This document shows positions 27,355-39,915 of a DNA stretch of 64,000 nucleotides, piece by piece. The stretch lies in assembly GCA_002633005.1 (NCBI GenBank), contig NMRA01000011.1, positions 444,134 to 508,133 of the forward strand, in the 5' to 3' direction. The translations under genes were made by a program, and so were the position numbers. This DNA is from Phoronis australis (lineage: Eukaryota > Phoronida > Phoronidae). Below the pieces are notes generated by a model. It was not told where the DNA came from and searched no databases. It saw only the letters and a list, made by a program, of their open reading frames with translations. Each line of letters starts with the position of its first letter. Position 1 is the first letter of the stretch.

Positions 27355-27409
27355 TGCAACTACACGACACGGTACAAGACGAGGGATTTCACTATTTAGT
27401 TTTTGACTT
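27355..27409 (+). CDS. CaMKII: CaMKII exon 4 (strands 4-5, hinge)
   Basis: The 55-nt exon completes the Val codon of exon 3 and encodes QLHDTVQDEGFHYLVFD plus the first two bases of a Leu codon, equivalent to residues 73-91 of CaMKII-alpha. This is the beta4-beta5 region leading to the hinge that contacts ATP. The acceptor is cctttttttttccag and the donor gtaagt. Length and both phases equal the vertebrate exon. The motif HYLVFDL is typical of CaMKII; DTVQDE at the beta4-beta5 turn differs from the vertebrate DSISEE. It is followed by a short 691-nt intron. Confidence 0.97.
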
Positions 27410-28044
27410 GTAAGTACAGAAAGCTTTTCTAGGTTTGACCGACATTATAATATGGATCGTGTATAATTGTCAGTTTTGAAACTGCTGCTATCGGTCATAG
27501 ATGGTGTCTGACCAGGTTGAACTGTTTTTGGCAGTGAGGGATAAGTAGCATGTTTATTCCAGCTCGTGTTAAACTGCTTTTCTTTGTTTGCAATATGAAA
27601 GGACGTGGATTTTTATTTTGTAACGTTTTGCAATAAAATTGGACATTAAGAACATTTCGCTCCATTTGTCTACCCGCATATGGGTGGATTGTCCCCCCAC
27701 ATCTGCCTAGTTCGTAAAAATGTTTGAAAAACTGGGCACCTATTATATCTTTGCCATTTGCTATGCACACAGTCAGGTCAAACATCACCGCACTGCGATT
27801 CTCTTTTTGTGGTCTGCAGCTGTATTCCGACATTTTATCTACCTTTTACAGTTGGAGCAAGCATTAATGCTGTGAAAAGTGGATAACTGATGAGCTTCAG
27901 TGTTATTTTGGTAATATGAAGAATTCAATATCAAAATGATGAGTGATACTTATTGAAGGAGTTTCCAGTAATGTCGTTTCTTTGTTATCTGCATGTTTTT
28001 GCAATTGATCACTTGACCCTGTTCTTTAATTATTTATTTCATGA

Positions 28045-29648
<1,604 letters not shown>

Positions 29649-29721
29649 TCATTGCATACAGCAGATCCTGGAAGGTGTTAATAAGTGTCACTTACACAAC
29701 ATCATACACCGTGACCTCAAG
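29649..29721 (+). CDS. CaMKII: CaMKII exon 6a (helix E, catalytic loop; alternative)
   Basis: This 73-nt exon completes Ser113 and encodes helix E through the catalytic loop: [14 protein letters not shown], then [10 protein letters not shown] (residues 114-137 in alpha numbering). It contains the catalytic-base aspartate of HRD (D135) and the lysine two residues later. The acceptor is tttgcctttcag, which is good. The donor AAG|gttggt is weak because position +3 is T rather than a purine. Its beginning (SHCIQQILE) is the family-typical version. A second exon of identical length and phases lies 1.86 kb downstream. Splicing 6a to 6b puts TAA as the next codon, so 6a should join directly to exon 7. 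Confidence 0.96.
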
Positions 29722-31579
29722 GTTGGTCCGCTCACATTACACCATCAGTGCTGCATTCGTAGATGTATCGCGCACCCGCCTGCTGGCGCCACTTGACTAG
29801 AGCTGACACATTGTAGACTTAGCGCTTTTAGTAGGCCTTGTTCATTCAATTTACAGTCCAATCTGGGCATCCGTCATTTTGGGATCAATGCTTTTCAAAC
29901 ATCTTACATTCGATCACCAACCCATGTGACTAATATATGCATGGTTAATGTTTTATATCAACTGCTACCTTGCGCTGTCAGCTGTGCTTCAACTTTGAGG
30001 TTGCCTGGTGCAATTTGAGAAAATTGATACCGGTGAAACATATTTATTGTGGATTAACCCTGGCTTCTGGGTTTGAATACAATCTTTTTTAAGTCACTTG
30101 ATTGGTTTGTGGACCTATCTGTTACAGTCACTTGACAAATCTGGCAATGGTCTAAATTGTGGAAAATATCCGTCTGCTATCATGATGTTATCATGTACTA
30201 CTACATTGTTTAATATTAAGCTTGTGAAATGGATTTCCTGGCAAAACATATTTGAAATAAAATTGAAATGTTTAGACGATTGCGTCAAATTTTGAGACTG
30301 GATAGTGGCTGACGTTCTGGCAATCATCTATCACATCTCCGTTTCATTCAAAACACATCTTAAATATTTGAGTTTGTACACTTTAAACTAGTGCGTGATT
30401 ACCATGTGCGCTCGTGATTGGTTAATATATCTTGGTGGTGCTGGAACATAAATCTTGGCAATGCTTGTTCTTAAAATAAAGTGTGGGTAAACTTGAAACT
30501 TGAGGTTCACTCTTCCAATCTTGCAAATGAGATCGCTTGCTTAATCTTGACATAGCTTGAACAAACTCTGAATTCCATGTTTATTCCAATATTCCAAGCT
30601 CACACAAGACCCAAACAAATCAGGCAACCCCAGAACATAACCAATTTAATCTAACACATCCAATACTGTACGTAAACATTTTTCACAGTAGACCGCGCTT
30701 TGACAATAAGTGCGGTCAAACACTTGGGCTTTCTCGCTTGGGTGACAATTAAGGCTAACTTCACTGAATGTCAGAGCTCTGAAAACATAACTGTTTACAT
30801 CATCGAAATGTTCAGTTGTACATGTGGAATTCAAGATAAGCATGATATGATTGGTTGAAAAGTGTATTTCATAGAGACGAGCTATGTTCCAAATATCAGC
30901 CAATCAAATAGCGGACCAGAGGATTAGGTTTTTGAAAAAATTAAAAATGTTACCTATTGATCGTTCAAATACAGTGTGCAGTGAAGTCAGTGGTCTTCGA
31001 TGCATACGCTTGCATGGTTTTACGCTCACGAAAAATATTGCTTTAAATTTCCGTTACAAAAAACTAGTGTTATGTTTGGAGGAAATCCATTGCACAAGCT
31101 GGAATATTGCATCAAACGAGATTGGCCACTACAGTCGATAAGGCACGCTGCGCAACTTTTTTGGAACAGCTGTCAGGAAAAGGTTTTTGTCAACCAAATT
31201 GATGATCAAGCCTGAAGGACAGATTCGTTTAAATGAGCTGTCAGGTACAGAAACACAACTAGTTGTCAGTAAATGTTCAGTCAAGCTCTAAACTAAGTAG
31301 GAAAGATGTCCAGAAAGTTCAAAATGCGTGCTTAGTCAGATGTCTGAAATGTTTCACACTGCGTTGCAAGATGCTTTTTATTGGTTTTTATTTGTTGAAT
31401 GGATTGTCAGTTGTTCAATCTCCTCGTTGTTGTTCAACCACGCATCAGTGGGAGGACTGCCGGACGTTGACTCCTGCTGCCAGTCAACCGTGACTCCTCC
31501 CCTTGCTGTATTTTTGGAAGGAGTGACGGGTGTTGACTCCTCCTACTGTTCATTGGCCACGCCTCTTTGATTGTTTCAG
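29722..31579 (+). other. Intron between alternative exons 6a and 6b
   Basis: 1,858 nt, so too long for simple steric exclusion of splicing between 6a and 6b. It contains a loose direct repeat around 31445-31545 (shared 'gttgactcct' blocks) just upstream of the 6b acceptor. No other exon is seen. The open frames at 30098-31215 resemble nothing known. Confidence 0.85.
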
Positions 31580-31652
31580 TAACTGCATGCAGCAGATATT
31601 AGAATCTGTGAAGTACTGTCACCAGAACCATATCTGTCATCGTGACCTTAAG
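31580..31652 (+). CDS. CaMKII: CaMKII exon 6b (helix E, catalytic loop; alternative duplicate)
   Basis: A second 73-nt version of exon 6, with the same entry and exit phases. It encodes NCMQQILESVKYCH, then QNHICHRDLK. Compared with 6a, 15 of 24 residues and 50 of 73 bases are identical. The catalytic HRD and the following LK are intact, so it should encode an active kinase. Differences fall on helix E and just before HRD, where Cys replaces Ile/Val. The acceptor gattgtttcag and the donor gtgagt are both good, the donor being stronger than that of 6a. Because the exon begins T-AAC, it reads Ser-Asn after exon 5 but TAA stop after 6a. There is no frameshift or stop in the proper frame, which argues against a decayed duplicate. 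Confidence 0.94.
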
Positions 31653-33383
31653 GTGAGTCTCTCTACCAACACTGTGTGGCACTGGTACATGCTTGATGGC
31701 CTCGCGATGTTGGGTGCCTTTAGTGAGTGCTCTTTTACGAACAATACTGCGAAACACTAGTCGTCCTATTTCAGACTTCCCAAAATTTGTAATTCTTTTA
31801 AACTGTTTATTTGAAGCCGCATTTTGCTCTGTTTTGCTAGCTAACTAGGTATTTTACTCTCACAAAGCCGGCCTCATGTTCCTGGCCACCATAGGATTCT
31901 CTTTCCCTTAATAACAAGAGAATCGAAACCCTTTGCATCTCAGGAAAACATTTCAGAGTTTATTGGGGTTAGCCAACCCTTAAATTACAAATTTGAAAAT
32001 GATGCATGTATGCATTGCTTGTGACTTGATTGGCTGGCTCATAAGGTAACATGTCAAGATGGAATGAGCATGGTGTTCTGCTTAAACACCGAAGCGCTTC
32101 GGTTAGGAATTCAACATTGACAGCTGAAAAGCGGCAAATGCACTTTTATGTGGCTGTAAGTTTGGAACATGAAGCATCTTGTGGCTGGCATACGACCAAA
32201 AATATTTTTTAGCTAACATGGTTCATTTTCAACTATATAATCTTAGGCGTCTTTGTTCAATTTTGCAAATTCGAAGGTTTCATATAGTGATAATATTTGA
32301 AAGCATTCGTTCGAATGAAATTTAATTAATTGCTACTAATTTTGTGTCTACTTTGAACCTGTGAGCTGTCAATGGTGTTTTTGTTTTGATATCAACATTT
32401 ACTTTCAAATTGGTTTAAAATGCAGGCATGATGCAGTACTTCTTCATCGTTCAGCACATGTATTGTGGCAGACAAGTGATTGTTATCTTGTCATGGTAGA
32501 CAAGTTAATGTTGTCAAATTTCTTAAAAAAATGAACATTAAACAACAACATCGATGACGTTTCTGTTATTTGCATCAAGGTCAGGTCAGCTTCAATTTAA
32601 AACAATAGAAAAATGACAGTTTTGGCAATTATTTGTTGTGTCCAATAAGTGAAGTTTCCATATGCACCATCCAGCTTTACTTGTGTGCGAGTGCTGTGTT
32701 AAACTAATTAAGTGAAGTGATGCCCATTTGTTTTAAGCAACACCCATCTCTGCTACAGTCATTTATCGCCTGAGTGTTCAATTACACTTCAAATCATGCA
32801 TTTATACATTGATTAGTCCTTCTAATTACCAAAGCAGACAAGAGGAGAAGAGCCAATATGCTAACTAGTCCATTGCTTTCTGCCTATTTTAGTTCTTAAA
32901 GGTATTCTATCAGGTAACATTTTGCTGATTGTAAGACATTCCCAACGTCTGCCAGGCCAAAATGTTACATGTTCTCACTGCTCTAAGTGCTGACGCCTGT
33001 TGGTCACTTTGGTAATGATCAATTCATTAGTTGTTGCTCATCTGCAAAGAATGGTTCGCTTGTGAATTATAAGTACGAGTATAAGACTACTTGTCATTGC
33101 AGTAAATTCTCTGTTGAATTCAAACTTCTGTCAATTTTTGTAAGAAGTGACTGGATCTCAAAATCCCATGGTTGATGTTTTTTCCCCAAACTTATTTCAA
33201 GTATCTGTTGTTCACATTTTTATTAGTGGCAGCCTCCAAAATGGCATGCTTAGGAAATAAGAGTTGCTTTTTATTTCCATTTCTCACAGGCTTGATTTGG
33301 TTGTTGCTATAGAGCCATTTCATGAGTAATCAATTCACCTTCTCCCTCAGATCTTTAATAATCGTGTTTTGCTTATCTTCTAG
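31653..33383 (+). other. CaMKII intron between exons 6b and 7
   Basis: A 1.73-kb AT-rich intron in which I see no repeat family or coding sequence. Confidence 0.85.
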
Positions 33384-33486
33384 CCGGAAAATTTATTGTT
33401 AGCTAGCAAATTGAAAAACGCAGCGGTAAAGTTGGCTGATTTTGGTCTAGCTATTGAAGTTCAAGGAAACCAGACAGCATGGTTCG
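33384..33486 (+). CDS. CaMKII: CaMKII exon 7 (PEN, DFG motifs)
   Basis: The 103-nt exon encodes [20 protein letters not shown] followed by [14 protein letters not shown] and the first base of a Gly codon, residues 138-172. It contains the end of the catalytic loop (PEN, where Asn binds metal), the DFG motif with the Mg-binding Asp, and the beginning of the activation segment. The acceptor is gcttatcttctag and the donor gtacgt. Length equals the vertebrate exon 7. It starts in phase 0 after HRDLK, so either exon 6 version joins in frame. If both exon 6 versions were skipped, exon 5 to exon 7 would reach TAG at the seventh codon. Confidence 0.98.
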
Positions 33487-34130
33487 GTACGTACTGAGAC
33501 GTAATATTGGCTTGTAGTCTTTCTGATAATGTGTGTATTTAGGCCCATGTGCCTAGATGTGAAACTGTGTCCGTATGAGCAATATGAGAAATGAGGAAAA
33601 CTAGGAAGCAAGTTTTTAAAGTGTTACGGATGTGACACTTGACTTATCTACTTATCTGTTACAGAGTGGTTGAAATTGGCACGAGCTCAATTTAACACAA
33701 ACTATTAACTGAAAAAAATGAGAGTGAATGAAAAACATGAATGACACGCAGCTTAAGACGAGCACATTACGTAAAGGTTTGTCACGTGCACCAACGTGAG
33801 AAATACTTGATTAAAAGTTCTTTGAAAAATGCATTATTTTGGACTTAAGCACACGGAGGTAAATCTGCGCATGCATGAAATGACTAGCTAGGACAAGCCA
33901 GTTTTTTAGTCTTGTGTGTAACTGGTAACAGCTATCAGTTTTTTTCCACAAGTTACTTCTAATTTGAGAAAGGGACAAGGTAAGACCAGTTTTATAAAGA
34001 CATTTGGCCTAATTAAGCGGTAATTTAGTGACAAAGGAGATCGGTTTATTGCGATGTTGTCCATCCTAAACTTAAGAACAACTATGGTACCATCTAATGC
34101 TTTGTATGTAATTGTGTTGGTGATCTTTCA

Positions 34131-34630
34131 GACTTTATTAGCCAACAACATATCAGATGTAACCGTTTCCTTTATTAAGTAACAACGTATCGAATATAAC
34201 ATCTTCAATTATTATCCGACAGTATATCATATGTAACCATTTCCTTTATGGCATCTTTCTTTATTATCTGACAGTGTATCAGATATAGCCTCTTTCTTTT
34301 TTATCTGACAGTGTATCAGATATAGCATCTTTCTTTATTATCTGACGGTGTATCAGATATAGTATCTTTCTTTATTATCTGACGGTGTATCAGATATAGT
34401 ATCTTTCTTTATTATCTGACAGCGTATCAGATATAGCATCTTTCTTTATTATCTGACAGTGTATCAGATATAGCCTCTTCCTTTTTTATCTGACAGCGTA
34501 TCAGATATAGCCTCTTCCTTTTTTATCTTACAGCGTATCAGATATAGCCTCTTCCTTTTTTATCTGACAGCATATCAGATATTGTCTCTTCCTTTTTCAA
34601 CTGACAGTATATTAGATATAGCCTCTTCTG
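34131..34630. repeat. 37-bp minisatellite with internal inverted repeat
   Basis: About 13 units of 37 bp, e.g. 'atctttctttattatctgac' plus 'agtgtatcagatatagc'. Each unit holds ATCTGA-(7)-TCAGAT, a 6-bp inverted repeat able to form a small hairpin, next to GATA-type motifs. Divergence increases toward both edges. Confidence 0.93.
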
Positions 34631-35804
34631 ACTGCGTGTCACGTGTTTATTAATTGGTGGAATTGACATGACAACAATTAGCTTCAGCTAGAAATGGAAT
34701 TTTTTGAAATTGTGCTTGCTTTGATGAAACAAGAAGACTTAACAGTTATCATCCTACAAAATTATGGTGTGTAGTTTTGATAGGTGTGTGAGTGACCCAT
34801 TTTGATTTTAGTTTTAATGCATTCCTGCATATGATTATAATTCTTTGGTGTTTGGAAATGATGACATCTTCTCGTCTAGAATTCAATTCTCTGCTCGCTT
34901 GTAAGTGGATTGGTATAATGGTTCCTCCTGAGATGAGAGATACATGTGCCTTGGTTAGTCGAGTACTGAAGCTAATTTCCGAGTACGTGCACAGATATTG
35001 ATCCCTTGATGTGTTTGCTCTCTCTGTAGGAAAGCTTTATTCTACAAGTAATTCTGAAGAATTTTACTTGTGGGAATAACCAATGGCATAATTAGTGGTT
35101 TGTTAATTGTTGTACTCTGTTCTAATATCAGCATTAGAGCTGACTATCAAGGTGCACTTCTGTCAGTAGTCTTCTTCAGTTTGCACTTGCTCAAATATTT
35201 ACTTATGGCCTTTTATTTTTGTGTATCCTTGAGTATACTTGGGCTAGTCCCTGACCAGTTAGGTGAGAATAACACCTAAACATGATACTGCTAGTCTGAC
35301 TCTTTGGGAGTATAGCTTGTCGCTAGTACTCCAGCCTCAAGGCAGCCCACCACTGGGTACACTAGTTAAATCTTAGGTTCCTGTGATAATTTTGTGTCTT
35401 TAGCACATGTAAGTAACTGATATTCTCAATAGCAACTCTACGGCAAGTTCAAAATGTGATTGATTTTTTGTTCGAATGGCAACAGACTACTTTGTCTGCC
35501 AAAAAAGGTTGAGTTCACTGTAATTAAATGTACTTGCTGTTGGCAATGCTGCTTTGCGTCGTTGAGCCTATTTCTAACCGCTATGGACAAATTTAGACAA
35601 AATGTCTACTCAAGTCTTGCCTAAATTCAAAACGGTAATTAAGCAATTTTCCAAAACAGCATGTTATATTCATGTACTTATTGTCCCTTTGGACAAAGTA
35701 TAAATAACGAACTATGTCATGTGTTGTGAACATGCAAACTATTTGTACAATTCATATGGAGCCAGTTCATGTCCAGGCATTCTAAGTGGATGGGTACTTC
35801 TGTA

Positions 35805-36180
35805 CAGACATTCGTTTGGACCAACGCTCTAATGTAGACAAACAAGTAGACAATCCTCTAATTTATACAACCATGCTGCAGGCAATTTTGTGAAAAGGCC
35901 CTCTGGTATAGGCAAATTTATAAAAAGGCCCTCTGGCTTAGTCAATTTTGAGGAAAGGCTGTATTGTGCAGGGTATTTTGTAAATGGGCCCTCTGGTGCA
36001 GGCGATTTTGTAAATAGTCCCTCTGGTGCAGGGTATTTTGTAAATTGGCCCTCTGGCGCTGGCAATTTAATGAATGGGCCCTCTGATACAGACAGTTGTG
36101 TGAACAGACTCTCTAATACAGACAGCCATGTGAAATTGTCCTCTAGTATAGACAAGCATGGTGGTTGACCATTTAATGTA
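35805..36180. repeat. 30-bp minisatellite open in frame on both strands
   Basis: At least ten units of exactly 30 bp, e.g. 'ggcaattttgtgaaaaggcc' plus 'ctctggtata'. Because 30 is a multiple of three, frames stay open: + 35890-36168 and - 35829-36191 (120 codons, decapeptide repeats of the type PEGPFTKYPA). I regard this as non-coding because the openness follows from the unit length and no splice or promoter context supports a protein. Confidence 0.9.
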
Positions 36181-36234
36181 AACAAAGGCAAGCCATTTTG
36201 TATAGAACAAAATTCTGATTTCTAGTTTTAATAG

Positions 36235-36447
<213 letters not shown>

Positions 36448-37247
36448 TGATATGTATGAGTTATGTCTTGATATCTTGGGCCCCCCCGTGGTGTGTTGAA
36501 TTCGCTCCTGTTACTACAGTGTCATTTGTAAAACAGTGGACAGGCCTGTTTAACATTTGGTGGAAATCAATCAGTTCGGTTGAAAGTGACGAAGGATTAA
36601 CATTTAAAGAGTTGCCACCATGACCTTGTGTTTCAGAACGAATTTAATTAATATATCTTAATTAAGAGATTTAATAGGCTTTAGTATATCCATTGCCAAG
36701 AAACAAGTCAGAAATTTGAAAACAAGTTCTGTTGTCTGGTTGTACGTAACGGGTGGAAGACCGTTTCCATCATTCTAAGTGTAATACTGAGGAGTTGTGA
36801 TTCTTCAAGTACTTGAGTGTGATGCCCGTATCCACTCTCCTTCCTGTCTGCATAATAGTTATCCAGTTCTCGCTCAAAATCGTCCTCGTCTTCTGATCTG
36901 CTGTGTTACGCCATTGCAATTCATTGTCAAGTGACCAAACATCTTCCACCCATTACATCATTGGGTTGGAAACTTGGAAATACCTAGTAATTTTTCTTCA
37001 AAATTAAAAACATTTGTGACTATTTGGCATAAAGAGTGTCTATTTAGATTTTATGGTACTCATTTCATATTAGCTTACTGAAACCTCAAGAACTAAGAAA
37101 ATTGCGTGGTGGGAACTCTTTGAAGAAGTGATGGCGATGTACATGTACATGTGTATGTACGCTATGTATACACACATGTATGTAGCTTTGTTCAAAAGGA
37201 ACATTAAACTTTACTAGATGAGCAGTTAAAACTTGTGTTTATTTCAG

Positions 37248-37342
37248 GTGTCATCCTTTACATTCTCTTAGTGGGTTATCCTCCCTTCTGGGATGAGGAT
37301 CAGCACAAGTTGTATGCACAGATCAAGGCTGGTGCTTTTGAC
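37248..37342 (+). CDS. CaMKII: CaMKII exon 9 (helices F-G)
   Basis: The 95-nt exon completes Gly and encodes [20 protein letters not shown] then [11 protein letters not shown]. This is helix F/G of the C-lobe, with the near-invariant [11 protein letters not shown] signature of CaMK-group kinases. The acceptor is gtgtttatttcag and the donor gtgagt, with the exon ending in phase 0. Length equals the vertebrate exon. Substitutions (LYAQ for LYQQ, AFD for AYD) are conservative. Confidence 0.98.
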
Positions 37343-38536
37343 GTGAGTGCGCTAGTAGTGCCTATGTATGCAAATAGTCTTTTATGTTTACTTATAGATT
37401 GATGTAAAATGTGTTTGATATGGCTTCCTGGTTGCACATAGTATTACACAATGGGAGACTCGAAATTCATTAGGTTGTGCTAGTGTAAGAGTATCGGACA
37501 GTACATGCATTCAGTTTGTAACACAGGACGGTTATCCCACGAACTCCCCCTTCCTGATCAACTGGCTTCTGCCGTCAGTCAGTTGTTGCACAGTAGTACC
37601 TCTCATTTGCGCATGGTAGTGCGGTGCCTATAGGATGTTAAACTTTCTATGATACTAAAACCAACGAGTCACCAGCGTGTGTGCCAGCCAGTCGCTCCTT
37701 CCACCTTCAGTCTTAAAAATATGGGTCAAACTGGTGAATTTTGTTAAATCAATAGGCTCATCCTTAGTTTGTTACCTGGCAGATTTGTGGAAGTCATGCA
37801 AAAAGTGAATTTCAAATTACTACGGCAGTCACTGCGTTCACGCAATTCCAAATTAGCAGAAGTAGGGGTGCTTGCTTGCATTTACATTGAATGTTTGTGT
37901 AATCCTTATGTATGTAAAGATAGATGCATGCAAACACATGAGCTGTAATTCTGTTTCATGTCTCTTTCATCCAACAATGAGACAGTGTAGTGTTACTCTG
38001 TTGCTTGAATATGGCGAGGGGCCACTGAAACAGATTGTTCGTTATCAAAGAGTAATCATGTGACGTGCGTTTTGGAACACTAGTTAGAATTCTTGTGAGA
38101 CGGCTGTTCATTAAGACACTAGCACCTTTTAAGAAAACTTGACCATGTAGGGTGGGTGATAACCTTTGTTCAGGAATTTAAAAGTGAAGGCTTTAAGCCG
38201 TAGGAGTCCGGTTATTATTTGAAAACCGGTGACCGTAGATAAGTGTAGTGTAATGATCCGGGACAGATATTTTGTAGCAGTTGCTTTGCTCTAACTTTGA
38301 ATCTGTTGACTTAAATATTCCATGTTATTCTTGAGCCAGGGCGACTGCCTCTGTTCAGCATACATTTCCAGCTAAATGTCTTCGTCCTACGTTTAAAACA
38401 TCCTGAAAAATTAATTAGCACTAAGGAAAACATTTATGACTAAATGAATTGTATAATATCCTCATTTAAAGAGTTTTTCTTAATAAGGTTAAGTTAATCC
38501 CTTGATGTTCTCTTTTCATACCTTGACATGTTTCAG

Positions 38537-38659
38537 TATCCTTCGCCGGAATGGGACACCGTGACAGCTGAAGCCAAAAGTCTTATCAACAGCATGCTGT
38601 GTGTAAGCCCATCCAAGAGAATCTGTGCATCGGACGCGCTCAAGCACCCGTGGATATGC
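38537..38659 (+). CDS. CaMKII: CaMKII exon 10 (helices H-I, end of kinase domain)
   Basis: The 123-nt exon encodes [20 protein letters not shown], then [20 protein letters not shown] and Cys. These are helices H and I; KR-x-x-x-x-x-ALKHPW is the conserved end of the kinase domain. The acceptor is ttgacatgtttcag and the donor gtaaga; phase is 0 to 0. Two cysteines replace threonines found in the family I know (LTVNP becomes LCVSP, KRITA becomes KRICA). This adds thiols near helix I but does not touch catalytic residues. Confidence 0.97.
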
Positions 38660-39004
38660 GTAAGACCACCACTGTCAACATGCATTAACTTATCTTAGTC
38701 CCAGTGTTTGATTACTATCCAGTTGGAGTACACAGCTGATACAGTCTAAGTACTTCTAGTTAATAGTTACATTATCAACAAGTTTTGTGTTGCCTAAAGA
38801 CTTAATGATATCTTATGTAACTAGTGAGACAGACTGAGCTAGCTAATTAGCTGGATGTAACTGATATCTTGTTTAAGAATAGCTTTGTTTTATATTTTTA
38901 TCTTGTTTGTTTTATACCTGTCTCTTTTTTTGAGGTTTTTCCACCATGTGGTGATGACAGGGGAGCTAGGCAGCTGTTCTGTTGACGCATATTTCTATTT
39001 GCAG

Positions 39005-39088
39005 CAACGTGAGCGAGTGGCATCTGTCGTGCACAGACAAGAGACCGTGGAATGTCTCAAGAAGTTCAACGCCAGGCGTAAACTGAAG
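39005..39088 (+). CDS. CaMKII: CaMKII exon 11 (autoinhibitory segment, Thr286 site)
   Basis: The 84-nt exon encodes [20 protein letters not shown] then [13 protein letters not shown] contains the autophosphorylation threonine (Thr286 in alpha) that makes the kinase Ca2+-independent. The FNARRKLK part begins the calmodulin-binding segment. The residue pair just before HRQET is Val-Val; vertebrate isoforms have Met-Met or Cys-Met here, the oxidation-sensitive site. The acceptor is atttctatttgcag and the donor gtcagt, phase 0 to 0. The upstream intron is short (345 nt). Confidence 0.98.
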
Positions 39089-39639
39089 GTCAGTCATGGC
39101 TAACAGGCCACCATTTAAACTTCTTTGTTTTGTTTTGTTTTGTTTTGTCATGTGAATTCAAGTCATTGAAGTAAAAGATCTTTGGTTCATTTACTCTTTT
39201 TTATCTACAACAAGAATTAACCAGCTTTGTTTGAGATTTGTCAGACAAAAGTAGGTGAAGTGTCATTCTTTTGACTATCACTGTAAGGACATTAGTTGTA
39301 ATTATTACATCCTTGATATGTTCTCAAATTCAGTTGGACCTTGCATACCCACTGCCGGCAGTGGTTGAGAAGGCAGCGAATTGACCAATGATAAAATTTA
39401 TGTTTGTCATGCGTCCCATGGTGAAGAAAAAGCTTGGGACAATGAAACTCTGTTTCTAGGGTCTAGGCCTTATCTCTTGAAATATGGACATTGAAATCAC
39501 CATTTCTGAAAAAATCGACATATTAAGCAAAGTCTTATCTCAGCATTACTAAGAAAATTTTGGTGTAGTTTGAAAATACAGGTTGTGGGTAGAAGAGGGT
39601 GGGTATAATGGATGGGCGAAAAGAAATGTAAAGTTAAAA

Positions 39640-39915
39640 TGATACTGATATCACATTCAAAATATTGCCTATGATACTAATATGAAGCATGCTATTGTCC
39701 GTTATATTGACGTGACAGACAAAATACTGTCTATGATACTGATATGAAAAAGTATTGTATATGATACTGATATGACATACTAAGCATTGTCTGCGATACT
39801 GATATGGCATAGGAAGTATGTATATAATACTGATATGACAAAGTATTGGCTATGATACTTAAAGGCCTAAGTATCATCTATGATTTTGATATGACAAAGT
39901 ATTGTCCATGGAGAT
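39640..39915. repeat. Degenerate ~36-bp tandem repeat (tatgatactgatatgac)
   Basis: Repeated 'tgatactgatatgacaaag' and 'agtattgtctatgatac' blocks, about seven degenerate units, in the intron between exons 11 and 12. No further feature is seen in this 1.16-kb intron. Confidence 0.8.

Noticed and set aside
35829-36191. 120-codon minus-strand frame of decapeptide repeats as a structural protein gene
   Set aside because: Openness follows from the 30-bp unit; no splice sites, promoter or non-repeat coding flanks.
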